Shown: positions 6,459 to 13,258, counted from the first letter of the stretch. The stretch is 15,251 nucleotides of DNA from Flavobacterium psychrophilum (GCA_945897545.1 CAMDGJ010000046.1:1-15251), one strand, 5' to 3'. The notes: a model not told the origin generated them from the letters alone. Numbers and translations are program-made.

Positions 6459-7128
6459 GCAGCAACCAAAAAAACCAAACATGAATATGCCAATATTAAT
6501 TGTATTTGTACTCATAATAGCTTTAGTATTGTTATTTATTATTAGCCTAATTGTTATGATAACTGGAAAAGTTAAACAGAATAAAAAAGTTCTAAGAATT
6601 GGTTTTAGACTTTTTCTAATTCCAATTTTAGTTTTCAGTTCGGTACTAATTTATAATCTAGCATTGGAAAAGTTTAGTGTAAAACCAACCAAAACAGACT
6701 TAGTTGGTAATTATATATTGACAAGTTCAAGTACTTCCAAATTTGGAGATGCAAATTTACGTTTATATGAAAATGGTGACTTTGAGAAATCTTTTATTTC
6801 AAATCACGGCTTATGCGAAAAAGGAAAATATAGTTTATACGATGACGAAGTTTGGTTTCGATGTGATAACCATTCGTCAGTAGCGAAAATAGATAGAGGT
6901 TTTAGAGATTTTAAAATTAAGTTTATTATTGGGAATAATCCGAATAGCGACGAAAATATAATATTTGAAAAAGTAGAAGACTAAAAAATATGGTGGACTA
7001 CTAACAGCTAGAGTTTCGTCAAATTGGTGTTTTAAAGCTAAATTAAAAGGTGATTTAATATATTTGACTTGAGTCTTTTACGAAAAGCTTGGGCGTGAAT
7101 TCCCCAACTTCTTGAAGCCAACGGGACG
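6456..7128 (+). mobile_element. Integron-like one-gene cassette
   Basis: If recombination occurs between G and TT of the terminal GTTA, as in integrons, the mobile unit is 673 bp: a 25-bp leader, one ORF, and its own attC-like site. No integron integrase is visible; the nearby recombinase belongs to the Arm-DNA-binding element type and has no attC-specific insertion that I can see. The unit may have been inserted in trans or represent a non-integron repeat-bounded cassette. Confidence 0.6.
6481..6984 (+). CDS. Cassette-borne membrane protein with lipocalin-like C-terminal domain, function unknown
   Basis: A 167-residue protein. Residues 4-29 and about 38-62 are strongly hydrophobic and probably form two membrane helices joined by a short basic loop (GKVKQNKKVLR). 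The rest (about 70-167) looks like a small beta-rich domain: LVGNYIL near 74-80, LRLYENGDFEKSF near 93-105, GKYSLYDDEVWF near 115-126, a pattern seen in lipocalin-like 'copper resistance/YARHG-like' small domains but not assignable to one. Cys112 and Cys128 could form a disulfide if this part is outside the cytoplasm. The ATG lies 22 nt after GTTA of the first attC-like site and the stop 17 nt before TAAC of the second, the tight packing of integron cassettes. Base composition is very AT-rich. Confidence 0.75.
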   Translation: MNMPILIVFVLIIALVLLFIISLIVMITGKVKQNKKVLRIGFRLFLIPILVFSSVLIYNLALEKFSVKPTKTDLVGNYILTSSSTSKFGDANLRLYENGDFEKSFISNHGLCEKGKYSLYDDEVWFRCDNHSSVAKIDRGFRDFKIKFIIGNNPNSDENIIFEKVED

Positions 7129-7131
7129 TTA
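7002..7131 (+). repeat. attC-like recombination site, copy 2
   Basis: This 130-bp site starts TAACAGC and ends AAGCCAACGGGACGTTA, sharing both ends with copy 1 (the right end differs by one inserted A). The inner segments CAAATTGGTGTTTT and CAATTGGGGCATTTT also align. The 5' stretch 7012-7033 pairs with the 3' stretch 7098-7119 at roughly 14 of 22 positions, so the fold is kept though less well than in copy 1. It starts 17 nt after the stop of the cassette gene. The loop holds TATATTTG (7059-7066), another promoter-like box pointing towards gmk. Confidence 0.65.
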
Positions 7132-7166
7132 TAATTCGTGGCTAAATTAAAAATAATTAGAGGATG

Positions 7167-7191
7167 AGATTTCTTCGTGCCTCGCAATGAT
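7167..7191. repeat. REP-like element just before gmk
   Basis: GAGATTTCTTCG followed by TGCCTCGCAATGA resembles, from memory, the widespread intergenic repeat read on the other strand as TCATTGCGAGGCACGAAG. It ends 6 nt before the gmk ATG and encodes the spurious N-terminal extension seen when gmk is started at GTG 7177. Confidence 0.4.
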
Positions 7192-7197
7192 TTTAAA

Positions 7198-7770
7198 ATG
7201 AAAAAAGGAAAATTAATAGTTTTTTCGGCGCCATCAGGATCTGGGAAAACAACCATAGTTAGGCATTTATTAGGAAAAGAAGACTTGAATTTAGAGTTTT
7301 CTATTTCGGCAGCAACGCGTGAAGCTCGTGGCGAAGAAGTGAACGGAAAGGATTATTACTTTATGTCCTTAGAGGAATTTAAAAAGCACATAAAAAACGA
7401 AGATTTTGTAGAATGGGAAGAAGTCTATCGCGATAATTTTTATGGAACTTTAAAAAGCGAAGTGGAGCGCATTTGGGCCAAAGGAAAAAACGTGATTTTT
7501 GATATCGACGTTTCTGGTGGACTGCGAATCAAGCATAAATTCCCTGAGGAAACCTTAGCTGTTTTCGTAAAACCACCCAGTGTTGACGAACTCAAAAGAA
7601 GACTCAAAGAACGCTGTACTGAAAGTGATGATAAAATCAATATGCGCATTGCAAAAGCTTCGGTTGAACTGGCGACAGCTCCACAATTTGATAAAATCAT
7701 CAAGAATTATGATTTAGATACAGCCAAAGAAGATGCGTATCAATTAGTCAAGGACTTTGTGAAAAAATAA
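7198..7770 (+). CDS. gmk: Guanylate kinase
   Basis: A 190-residue cytoplasmic enzyme that phosphorylates GMP to GDP with ATP, an essential step in guanine nucleotide supply. The P-loop FSAPSGSGKTT is at residues 8-18. The GMP-binding region SAATREARGEEVNGKDYYF follows at about 38-56, FVEW and YGT are in place, and the lid arginines occur in LKRRLKERC. Length is typical. ATG 7198 is chosen because an upstream in-frame GTG (7177) lies in a REP-like repeat and only adds PRNDFK-like residues not expected in the family. nadD follows 110 bp downstream on the same strand. In flavobacteria a yicC-type gene often precedes gmk; here the cassette and the mobile element are found instead. Confidence 0.96.
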   Translation: MKKGKLIVFSAPSGSGKTTIVRHLLGKEDLNLEFSISAATREARGEEVNGKDYYFMSLEEFKKHIKNEDFVEWEEVYRDNFYGTLKSEVERIWAKGKNVIFDIDVSGGLRIKHKFPEETLAVFVKPPSVDELKRRLKERCTESDDKINMRIAKASVELATAPQFDKIIKNYDLDTAKEDAYQLVKDFVKK

Positions 7771-7778
7771 AATCAGTA

Positions 7779-7872
7779 CACAAAGATTCACAAAGAAAAA
7801 TACAAAGACAGCTGAAAATTTCTATAGGTGCTTTGAGAATCTTTGTGAAAACTTTGAGAATCTTTGTGAAAA
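7779..7872 (+). repeat. CACAAAG hairpin with duplicated right arm between gmk and nadD
   Basis: CACAAAGATTCACAAAG (7779-7795) pairs with CTTTGAGAATCTTTGTG at 7831-7847 with one mismatch. The right arm is the first part of a 21-bp unit repeated exactly in tandem (7831-7851 and 7852-7872), so two alternative hairpins are possible just before the nadD start. Confidence 0.65.
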
Positions 7873-7880
7873 AAAATAGT

Positions 7881-8492
7881 ATGAAAATTGGACTTTATTT
7901 CGGAACATTCAACCCCATACATAGTGGGCATTTGATTATTGCTAATCATATGGCAGAATATTCTGGATTGGATCAAATTTGGATGGTCGTAACTCCACAT
8001 AATCCTTTGAAAAATAAAGATACATTGCTAGACGATTATCAAAGACTGCGATTGGTTTTCCTTGCCACCGAGGATTATCCAAAGATCAAACCTTCGGATA
8101 TTGAATTCAAGTTGGCGCAGCCCAATTACACGGTAAATACCTTAGCACATTTACAAGAAAAATATGCTGAATATGCTTTTTCGTTGATTATGGGCGAAGA
8201 CAATTTAAAGTCCTTACACAAATGGAAAAACTATGATGAGATTTTACAAAATCACGAAATTTATGTGTACCCACGAATTTCTGAAGAAAAAGACACTAGC
8301 CTAAACGACCATCTGACGAAGCTAAATTCCGAGTTCAAAAACAATACGAATATTCATATTATTGATGCTCCAATTGTAGAAATTTCATCGACATTTATTC
8401 GCAAAAACATCAAAAACAAAAAGAATGTTCAGCCGCTTTTACCTTCAAAAGTTTGGGAATATATTGACCACAATAACTTATACAAAAAGTAG
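7881..8492 (+). CDS. nadD: Nicotinate-nucleotide adenylyltransferase
   Basis: A 203-residue cytoplasmic nucleotidyltransferase that joins nicotinate mononucleotide and ATP to give deamido-NAD, the penultimate step of NAD synthesis. The alpha/beta-phosphodiesterase-type motif GTFNPIHSGH is at residues 8-17 (second copy of the HxGH family signature) and ISSTFIR at 168-174 near the C-terminus, both characteristic of NadD. VTPHNPLK follows at about 51-58. An in-frame ATG at 7833 would add 16 residues encoded entirely by the tandem CTTTGTGAAAA repeat, so ATG 7881 is used. The gene probably shares a transcript with gmk through the hairpin-containing spacer. Confidence 0.95.
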   Translation: MKIGLYFGTFNPIHSGHLIIANHMAEYSGLDQIWMVVTPHNPLKNKDTLLDDYQRLRLVFLATEDYPKIKPSDIEFKLAQPNYTVNTLAHLQEKYAEYAFSLIMGEDNLKSLHKWKNYDEILQNHEIYVYPRISEEKDTSLNDHLTKLNSEFKNNTNIHIIDAPIVEISSTFIRKNIKNKKNVQPLLPSKVWEYIDHNNLYKK

Positions 8493-8515
8493 TATAATAA
8501 ATACTTTTGAAAAAT

Positions 8516-8541
8516 TATTTATCACAAGTTTGTGATAAATA
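8516..8541. promoter_or_regulatory. Perfect 26-bp palindrome, candidate operator
   Basis: TATTTATCACAA, GT, TTGTGATAAATA: 12-bp arms with no mismatch. It lies 24 nt after the nadD stop and about 26 nt before a TAATTTTG -7 box (8567-8574) of the next gene. No T tract follows it, so an operator or dispersed palindrome is favoured over a terminator. Confidence 0.55.
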
Positions 8542-8566
8542 GATTTCGTTACTAACATATTCAACC

Positions 8567-8574
8567 TAATTTTG
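8567..8574 (+). promoter_or_regulatory. Candidate -7 box of the DJ-1/PfpI gene
   Basis: TAATTTTG matches TAnnTTTG and lies 14 nt before the GTG start at 8589. The -33 region overlaps the right flank of the palindrome at 8516-8541, which would suit repression or activation from that site. Confidence 0.5.
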
Positions 8575-8588
8575 TAGAAAGCAAATAA

Positions 8589-9359
8589 GTGAAGAAAAAA
8601 CTTGAACTTTTAATCATTACAGCAATAACGTTAAGTTGCACAACTGCCATTGCACAAAAACAAAATAAAAAAGATATGAAAAAAGTATTATTTGTTGTAA
8701 CCAGTCACGATAAATTGGGCGACACAGGGGAGAAAACAGGATTTTGGACAGAGGAATTAGCAGCGCCTTACTATGCGTTATCAGACAAAGGTATTGAAAT
8801 TGATATTGCAACACCGCTTGGCGGTCAACCACCAGTTGACCCAAAAAGTGAGGATTCATCGGCAGAGACGGAAGACACTAAGAGATTTGATAACGATACA
8901 GTTTTATTGGAAAAACTAAAAAACCCGAAAAAATTATCAGAAGTTAGCCAAGCAAATTATGATGCTGTTTTCTATCCGGGTGGTCACGGTCCTTTATGGG
9001 ATTTAGCTGAAGACACAAATTCTGCCGCTTTGATTGCATCTTTTTACACGAATAACAAACCTGTTAGTTTTGTTTGTCATGCACCTGCTGCTCTCAAAAA
9101 TGTAAAAATTAATGGAGAATTTCTTGTGAAAGGGAAAAACGTCACTGGTTTTTCAAACACCGAAGAAGAAGCTGTAGGTTTAACTAATATTGTTCCTTTT
9201 TTATTAGAAGATGTACTCCAGGACAATGGTGCAACATATTCAAAAGTGGGCGATTGGCAGCCTTATGCTGTTGAGGATGGTCTCTTGATAACCGGACAAA
9301 ATCCAGCTTCATCTAAACTAGTTGCAGAAAAATTATTACATCAAATAAATACAAAATAA
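8589..9359 (+). CDS. Secreted DJ-1/PfpI-family protein (glyoxalase III/deglycase type)
   Basis: A 256-residue protein starting at GTG 8589. Residues 1-22 are a signal peptide (KKKLELLIITAITL, cleavage near AIA|Q), so the mature protein is probably periplasmic or exported; the cysteine at 17 is in a poor lipobox. The mature part is a class I glutamine amidotransferase-like fold of the DJ-1/PfpI superfamily. TEELAAPYY (near 57) holds the conserved glutamate, YPGGHGPLWDL (near 130) the oxyanion loop, and CHAPAAL at Cys163-His164 the nucleophile elbow. The pattern is closest to Hsp31/HchA-like and yeast-type glyoxalase III proteins that detoxify methylglyoxal; the actual substrate is inferred. 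ATG 8676 (MKKVLFVV) would give a cytoplasmic form. The gene has its own promoter and is followed by a terminator. Confidence 0.88.
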   Translation: MKKKLELLIITAITLSCTTAIAQKQNKKDMKKVLFVVTSHDKLGDTGEKTGFWTEELAAPYYALSDKGIEIDIATPLGGQPPVDPKSEDSSAETEDTKRFDNDTVLLEKLKNPKKLSEVSQANYDAVFYPGGHGPLWDLAEDTNSAALIASFYTNNKPVSFVCHAPAALKNVKINGEFLVKGKNVTGFSNTEEEAVGLTNIVPFLLEDVLQDNGATYSKVGDWQPYAVEDGLLITGQNPASSKLVAEKLLHQINTK

Positions 9360-9380
9360 TTATTAATTTGATCAAAATAA

Positions 9381-9415
9381 AAAGGCGTTCCTAAACTACC
9401 TGTAAGAACGCCTTT
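9381..9415 (+). terminator. Terminator after the DJ-1/PfpI gene
   Basis: Perfect 10-bp arms AAAGGCGTTC (9381-9390) and GAACGCCTTT (9406-9415) surround a 15-nt loop, 21 nt after the stop codon. The longer T tract is on the minus strand, so it may work in both directions. The following stretch to 9637 is very AT-rich with no ORF and no clear promoter box. Confidence 0.75.
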
Positions 9416-9637
9416 CCAAAAAATACTAAAACAAACTAACTAATTCAAAACATTTATTAATCTATAAAAATGAATTAACAAAGTACTAACGTATAATAGA
9501 TTTTAATATTGTAGCTAAAATATTTTTTATCAATATTTTTTTTCTTTTGGATTATTGCTATTTTTTAATTCACATTCAATTATTTATTAATTTGTCAATA
9601 AATTTTTAAGTGCTTTTGATTTAATTTAATAAAAAAA

Positions 9638-10633
9638 ATGACTGAAAATATAAAATTTGCAGTAATTGGAGGAGGAAGCTGGGCAACAGCTATTGCTAAA
9701 ATGTTGTGCGTGAATCAGAACGAAATTTGCTGGTATATGCGCAACGAATTTGCTATTGAACATTTACGGGTTCATCACCATAATCTTAATTACTTAAGTT
9801 CCGTTGAATTTGACACTAAAAAATTAAAGTTGACAAGCGATATCAATGAAGCGGTTGCTTATGCTGACTACATTATTTTTGCAATTCCCTCTGCATTTTT
9901 AGGTGCCGAATTAGAAAAATTGACGGTTTCTTTAAAAGATAAAGTTATTTTCTCAGCCATTAAAGGCATTGTTCCAGAAACGAGTTTGATTGTTGGCGAA
10001 CATTTCAATAAAATTTATGATATCCCTTTCGATAATATTGGAGTAATTACTGGTCCTTGCCACGCCGAAGAGGTGGCTTTGGAACGTTTATCTTACCTCA
10101 CTATAGCTTGTGGTGACGCTTCAAAAGCAAAAATAGTTGCCAAAAATTTGTCTAGTAATTACATTAAAACAAAAATTTCTGACGATATTATCGGCACGGA
10201 ATATGCCGCAATGCTTAAAAACATTTATGCCATTGCAGCAGGAATCGCCCACGGATTGGGTTATGGCGATAATTTTCAATCAGTCTTAATGAGCAACGGC
10301 ATTCGAGAAATGAAAAAATTCATTAGAAAAGTCCATAAAATGAAACGCAACATCAACGATTCAGCTTATTTAGGAGATTTATTGGTAACGGGTTATTCGG
10401 TTTTTTCTCGAAATAGAATGTTCGGCAATATGATTGGGAAAGGGTATACCGTAAAATCAGCAATGATGGAAATGAGTATGGTTGCCGAGGGCTATTATGC
10501 TAGCAAAAGTGCTTATAACCTGAACTTGGACTACGGTGCAGCTACGCCAATAATTGATGCGGTTTACAGTATTTTATATGACGGAAAAAGTGCTAAAAAA
10601 GTTTTTGAAAAATTGACAGAGAAGTTAGATTAA
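9638..10633 (+). CDS. gpsA: Glycerol-3-phosphate dehydrogenase [NAD(P)+]
   Basis: A 331-residue cytoplasmic enzyme that reduces dihydroxyacetone phosphate to sn-glycerol 3-phosphate, the backbone of phospholipids. The N-terminal Rossmann fold shows VIGGGSWATA at residues 9-18. VITGPCHAEEVA corresponds to the usual GPxxAxEV segment, and EYAAMLKNIYAIAAGIAHGLGYGDN carries the catalytic lysine. GDLLVTGYSVFSRNRMFG is the substrate-loop signature, with GY in place of the usual C(T/S). The ATG follows a run of A residues. It stands alone between a terminator-isolated gene and a convergent gene 19 bp downstream. Family and length agree well. Confidence 0.95.
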   Translation: MTENIKFAVIGGGSWATAIAKMLCVNQNEICWYMRNEFAIEHLRVHHHNLNYLSSVEFDTKKLKLTSDINEAVAYADYIIFAIPSAFLGAELEKLTVSLKDKVIFSAIKGIVPETSLIVGEHFNKIYDIPFDNIGVITGPCHAEEVALERLSYLTIACGDASKAKIVAKNLSSNYIKTKISDDIIGTEYAAMLKNIYAIAAGIAHGLGYGDNFQSVLMSNGIREMKKFIRKVHKMKRNINDSAYLGDLLVTGYSVFSRNRMFGNMIGKGYTVKSAMMEMSMVAEGYYASKSAYNLNLDYGAATPIIDAVYSILYDGKSAKKVFEKLTEKLD

Positions 10634-10651
10634 GTTTTTCTTTGTTTTCTT

Positions 10652-11059
10652 CTACCTCACAATAACGCCATCTACAAATAAAATAGGCACCTCCTCGACA
10701 TAATCTGGAGTAATGGAATTTGCCTTGAAAATAAATTTCCTGTCGTATAATTTATCATCCATAAAAAAAGTAACCATAAACTCGTTGTTGAGTACCAAAA
10801 CACTTTTCTCCATCATTTCAATTTTTACGATCGAAACGGCTGGAATTTCTAAATAAGCGTGACGCAACAGAGATGTTTTTTTCATTTCGCCATCTATTGT
10901 CCCAAAGGCTTTGGAAACGACCATAACGCTATCTAGTTTAAAATCGCTGTCGTTTACTAAATATGCATACCACACTTTTTCCATAAAATCGTCGCTCCAT
11001 TCTTGGACTGCGGCGAGGAAAACGTTTTCTACTATTGGAATAATGATGTCTTTTTTCAT
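10652..11059 (-). CDS. Conserved hypothetical protein
   Basis: A 135-residue protein from ATG 11059. An in-frame TTG at 11080 adds seven residues that come from the CACAAAG repeat and is rejected. It has no signal peptide or membrane segment. The sequence alternates short beta-like stretches (VWYAYLVND, VMVVSKAFGTIDG, VTFFMDDKLYDRKFIFKAN) with charged turns, and ends in ILFVDGVIVR. I recognise no family. It lies downstream of pheS on the same strand, separated by 82 bp containing a repeat, and converges on gpsA with a 18-bp gap lacking a hairpin. It could be co-transcribed with pheS. Confidence 0.7.
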   Translation of the reverse strand: MKKDIIIPIVENVFLAAVQEWSDDFMEKVWYAYLVNDSDFKLDSVMVVSKAFGTIDGEMKKTSLLRHAYLEIPAVSIVKIEMMEKSVLVLNNEFMVTFFMDDKLYDRKFIFKANSITPDYVEEVPILFVDGVIVR

Positions 11060-11070
11060 AAAATTGAAAC

Positions 11071-11102
11071 TTAACCACAAAGTTCACAAAGAAGGCACAA
11101 AG
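11071..11102. repeat. CACAAAG-type dispersed repeat
   Basis: TTAACCACAAAGTTCACAAA and then GAAGGCACAAAG form three CACAAAG words at about 10-11 nt spacing. The same family occurs at 7779-7872, 14080-14110 and, inverted, 14511-14576. Confidence 0.65.
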
Positions 11103-11141
11103 CGCTCCATGTTTTAAACTTAAATACTATAATATTGGAAA

Positions 11142-12161
11142 TTAAATACTCGATTTGAATTGCTCTAAGAAGCGAATGTCGTTTTCGTAGAACATTCTTA
11201 TATCACCAATTTGATACAACAACATTGCTATCCTTTCGATTCCCATTCCAAAGGCAAAACCGGTGTATTCTTCTGAGTTGATGTTGCAATTTTTCAAAAC
11301 ATTTGGGTCGACGATGCCGCAACCGCCAATTTCTAACCAACCGGTTCCCTTGGTAATTCTATAATCGGTTTCGGTTTTTAAACCCCAGTAAATATCTATT
11401 TCGGCACTAGGTTCCGTGAAAGGAAAATAAGACGGACGAAGACGTATTTTCGATTTCCCGAACATTTCTTTGGTGAAATACAAAAGCGTTTGTTTCAAAT
11501 CAGCAAAAGAAACATCCTTGTCAATATACAATCCTTCGACTTGGTGGAAAATACAATGCGAACGCGATGAAACAGCTTCATTACGGAAAACTCTACCCGG
11601 TGAAATCGTTCTGATAGGCGGTTTATTGTTCTCCATATAACGCACTTGCACGGATGAAGTGTGGGTGCGCAACAAAATATCGGGATTGGTCTGGATGAAA
11701 AAAGTGTCTTGCATATCGCGAGCCGGATGATATTCTGGCAGGTTTAAAGCAGTGAAATTATGCCAATCGTCCTCGATTTCTGGACCTTCGGAAACGTTGA
11801 AGCCTATAGTGGAGAAGATGTCTATGATTTGATTTTTGACCAATGATATCGGGTGACGAGAGCCAATAATTACAGGTTCGGCAGAGCGAGTTAAATCACC
11901 ATACAATCCGTTAATTTCGGCTGTGCTTTCTAAAGATTCCTGAATGGCTTTAACTTTTTCTTCGGCTGAAGATTTCAACAAATTAATTACCTGTCCAAAT
12001 TCCTTTTTTTGATCATTTGGCACGTTTTTAAATTCGCCAAATAAGTCTTTTAAAAGCCCTTTGCTCCCCAAAAATCTGATTCGAAATGCTTCAAGTTCTT
12101 CCTTATTTTGTGTCGAAAAAGCTTGTGCTTCACCAATATATTCTTTTATCTTATCTATCAT
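11142..12161 (-). CDS. pheS: Phenylalanyl-tRNA synthetase alpha subunit
   Basis: A 339-residue cytoplasmic subunit of the (alpha-beta)2 PheRS that charges tRNA-Phe. The N-terminal coiled coil (residues about 1-85, [20 protein letters not shown]...) binds tRNA. The class II catalytic core follows, with [21 protein letters not shown] (motif 2), [10 protein letters not shown], and [16 protein letters not shown] (motif 3). Length and motifs are standard. ATG 12161 is preceded by a good Bacteroidota promoter (12179-12214). pheT is not in the window, as is usual in this phylum, where the two subunits are often unlinked. Confidence 0.96.
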   Translation of the reverse strand: MIDKIKEYIGEAQAFSTQNKEELEAFRIRFLGSKGLLKDLFGEFKNVPNDQKKEFGQVINLLKSSAEEKVKAIQESLESTAEINGLYGDLTRSAEPVIIGSRHPISLVKNQIIDIFSTIGFNVSEGPEIEDDWHNFTALNLPEYHPARDMQDTFFIQTNPDILLRTHTSSVQVRYMENNKPPIRTISPGRVFRNEAVSSRSHCIFHQVEGLYIDKDVSFADLKQTLLYFTKEMFGKSKIRLRPSYFPFTEPSAEIDIYWGLKTETDYRITKGTGWLEIGGCGIVDPNVLKNCNINSEEYTGFAFGMGIERIAMLLYQIGDIRMFYENDIRFLEQFKSSI

Positions 12162-12181
12162 TTTTGTCTAATAATTGAGTG

Positions 12182-12212
12182 CAAATATAAGAAATTTTGT
12201 TGGTAGAGACAA
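12182..12212 (-). promoter_or_regulatory. pheS promoter
   Basis: Minus-strand TATATTTG (12182-12189) matches the -7 consensus, and TTG (12210-12212) lies 20 nt upstream, the expected spacing. The TTG is inside the palindrome at 12203-12230. The -7 box ends about 20 nt before the pheS ATG. Confidence 0.6.
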
Positions 12213-12230
12213 GTCGCGACTTGTCCGTAC
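12203..12230. repeat. GTAGAGAC-type palindromic repeat
   Basis: The central 18 bp (12208-12225) is a perfect palindrome, and the full 28 bp has 12 of 14 arm pairs. GTAGAGAC palindromes of this kind are, from memory, scattered in many bacterial genomes. Here it overlaps the -33 box of pheS and lies between pheS and the next upstream gene. Confidence 0.65.
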
Positions 12231-12243
12231 ACAACAAATAATA

Positions 12244-12600
12244 TTAATCAATAAGTTCCTTTTCAATAAAATAATTGACAATGGCTTCTTTCATCAAAAC
12301 CGATTGTTCTCCTGCTTTCAGTGCTGGCAACTCCTCTTTAACTTTATAATGTGGCCAACCTTCTTCATCGAAAAATTCGAATTCATAAAACCCATAAGGT
12401 TCCAATAATCGGCAAATAGCAATGTGCATTAGGTTCAATTTTTCGTCTTTTTCATACGTTTGATGCACTTTTCCTAGTTCCTGAACTCCAATTAAATAAA
12501 TAATGGCGTCTAAATCGAGGTCTTCGCCCTGTGAAAATTGATCAGAAAGCAGGCTAACGAGCTTTTCCCAGCGTTCTTTTAGTTGTATATCTCTTGACAT
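12244..12600 (-). CDS. Conserved hypothetical protein
   Basis: A 118-residue acidic protein, probably cytoplasmic, with no signal or membrane segment. The N-terminal half is helical (SRDIQLKERWEKLVSLLSDQ, DLDAIIYLIGVQELGK), and the centre has the striking run LEPYGFYEFEFFDEEGWPHY, rich in aromatic and acidic residues. I know no function, though proteins of this look and size appear conserved near pheS in Bacteroidota. The ATG abuts a large hairpin (12617-12664). A minus-strand TATATTTG box at 12685-12692 may be its promoter, giving a leader of about 80 nt that contains the hairpin. Confidence 0.75.
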   Translation of the reverse strand: MSRDIQLKERWEKLVSLLSDQFSQGEDLDLDAIIYLIGVQELGKVHQTYEKDEKLNLMHIAICRLLEPYGFYEFEFFDEEGWPHYKVKEELPALKAGEQSVLMKEAIVNYFIEKELID

Positions 12601-12616
12601 TTGATTGTAGATTGCA

Positions 12617-12664
12617 GATTTTAGATTTTAGATTGCGGATTTTTTTAATCTGAAATCTAAAATC
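12617..12664. repeat. Long hairpin repeat (GATTTTAGATT type)
   Basis: Arms 12617-12634 and 12647-12664 pair at 17 of 18 positions around a 12-nt loop (GCGGATTTTTTT). It lies between two divergent genes, so it is not a terminator for either; it would be in the leader of the 12600-12244 transcript. The TAGATT words suggest a dispersed intergenic repeat. Confidence 0.7.
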
Positions 12665-12698
12665 ATAATTATTAAATTATTCGTGCAAATATAAGAAG

Positions 12699-12726
12699 TT
12701 GAAAATAGAATATTCTGTTATATTTG
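12699..12726 (+). promoter_or_regulatory. cvpA promoter
   Basis: TTG at 12699-12701, a 17-nt spacer and TATATTTG at 12719-12726 fit the Bacteroidota consensus. The ATG follows 25 nt later. It overlaps the putative divergent promoter of the neighbouring gene. Confidence 0.6.
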
Positions 12727-12751
12727 TCTTTCGAAATTTAAAAATTATAAA

Positions 12752-13255
12752 ATGAGTTTTTTAGATATTGTTTTGGGCGTTATACTCGCGATTAGTATTT
12801 ATAAAGGCATAAGAAATGGTCTTTTTGTGGCTTTAGCTTCTTTAATTTCATTGATTTTAGGGATATTTATTGCCATAAAGTTTTCGTCTTTTGCAAAAGA
12901 AATATTGGCGGGATTTGTGCATTGGAATCCAAAAACGATTCAAATTGCGGCCTTTATAATCACTTTTCTTATAGTGGTTGTTGGGATTTCACTTTTGGCA
13001 AAATTCCTTACCAGCGTTGCGAATTTTGCTCACTTAGGCATAATAAACAATCTTGGTGGAGGTTTTTTCAGACTTTTAAAAACTATTTTAATTCTAAGTG
13101 TCTTTTTAAATCTATTCGAAAAGCTAAACTTCAACAATACTTTTGCCAAGAAAGAGACTTTAGACAAATCTTTGTTTTACAGACCCATCCAAAAAACAGC
13201 AGCATTCATTTATCCTTCGATTGAAAAATGGGTTGAAAATTTGAAGAAGAAGTAA
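12752..13255 (+). CDS. cvpA: CvpA-family membrane protein
   Basis: A 167-residue integral inner-membrane protein with four hydrophobic segments at about 3-20, 25-47, 62-86 and 100-122. It begins with the typical SFLDIVLGVILAISIYKGIRNG, the conserved family start in which a short helix is followed by YxGxRxG. GGGFFRLLKTILILSVFLNL near 107-126 fits the family's GxxxGxxxG/K segment. CvpA proteins are needed for colicin V export and for envelope-stress or bile resistance in Enterobacteria, with the molecular role unresolved. It is a single gene with its own promoter, convergent with batE; an overlapping reading frame inside it is a shadow. Confidence 0.88.
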   Translation: MSFLDIVLGVILAISIYKGIRNGLFVALASLISLILGIFIAIKFSSFAKEILAGFVHWNPKTIQIAAFIITFLIVVVGISLLAKFLTSVANFAHLGIINNLGGGFFRLLKTILILSVFLNLFEKLNFNNTFAKKETLDKSLFYRPIQKTAAFIYPSIEKWVENLKKK

Positions 13256-13258
13256 TCA

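Noticed and set aside
7177..7197. GTG start and seven-residue extension of Gmk
   Set aside because: It is encoded by a REP-like repeat and falls outside the normal family start.
7833..7880. N-terminal extension of NadD
   Set aside because: The 16 residues come from two copies of a 21-bp intergenic repeat, and the family motif begins right after the later ATG.
8516..8541. CRP/FNR-type operator
   Set aside because: The half sites are in the opposite order (TCACA...TGTGA rather than TGTGA...TCACA), so the resemblance is only superficial.
8617..8859. Minus-strand ORF of 80 codons
   Set aside because: It is antisense to the signal peptide and N-terminal domain of the DJ-1/PfpI gene.
12922..13224. 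Overlapping plus-strand ORF inside cvpA
   Set aside because: It is a different frame of a gene with a convincing promoter and membrane topology; its product has no recognisable feature.
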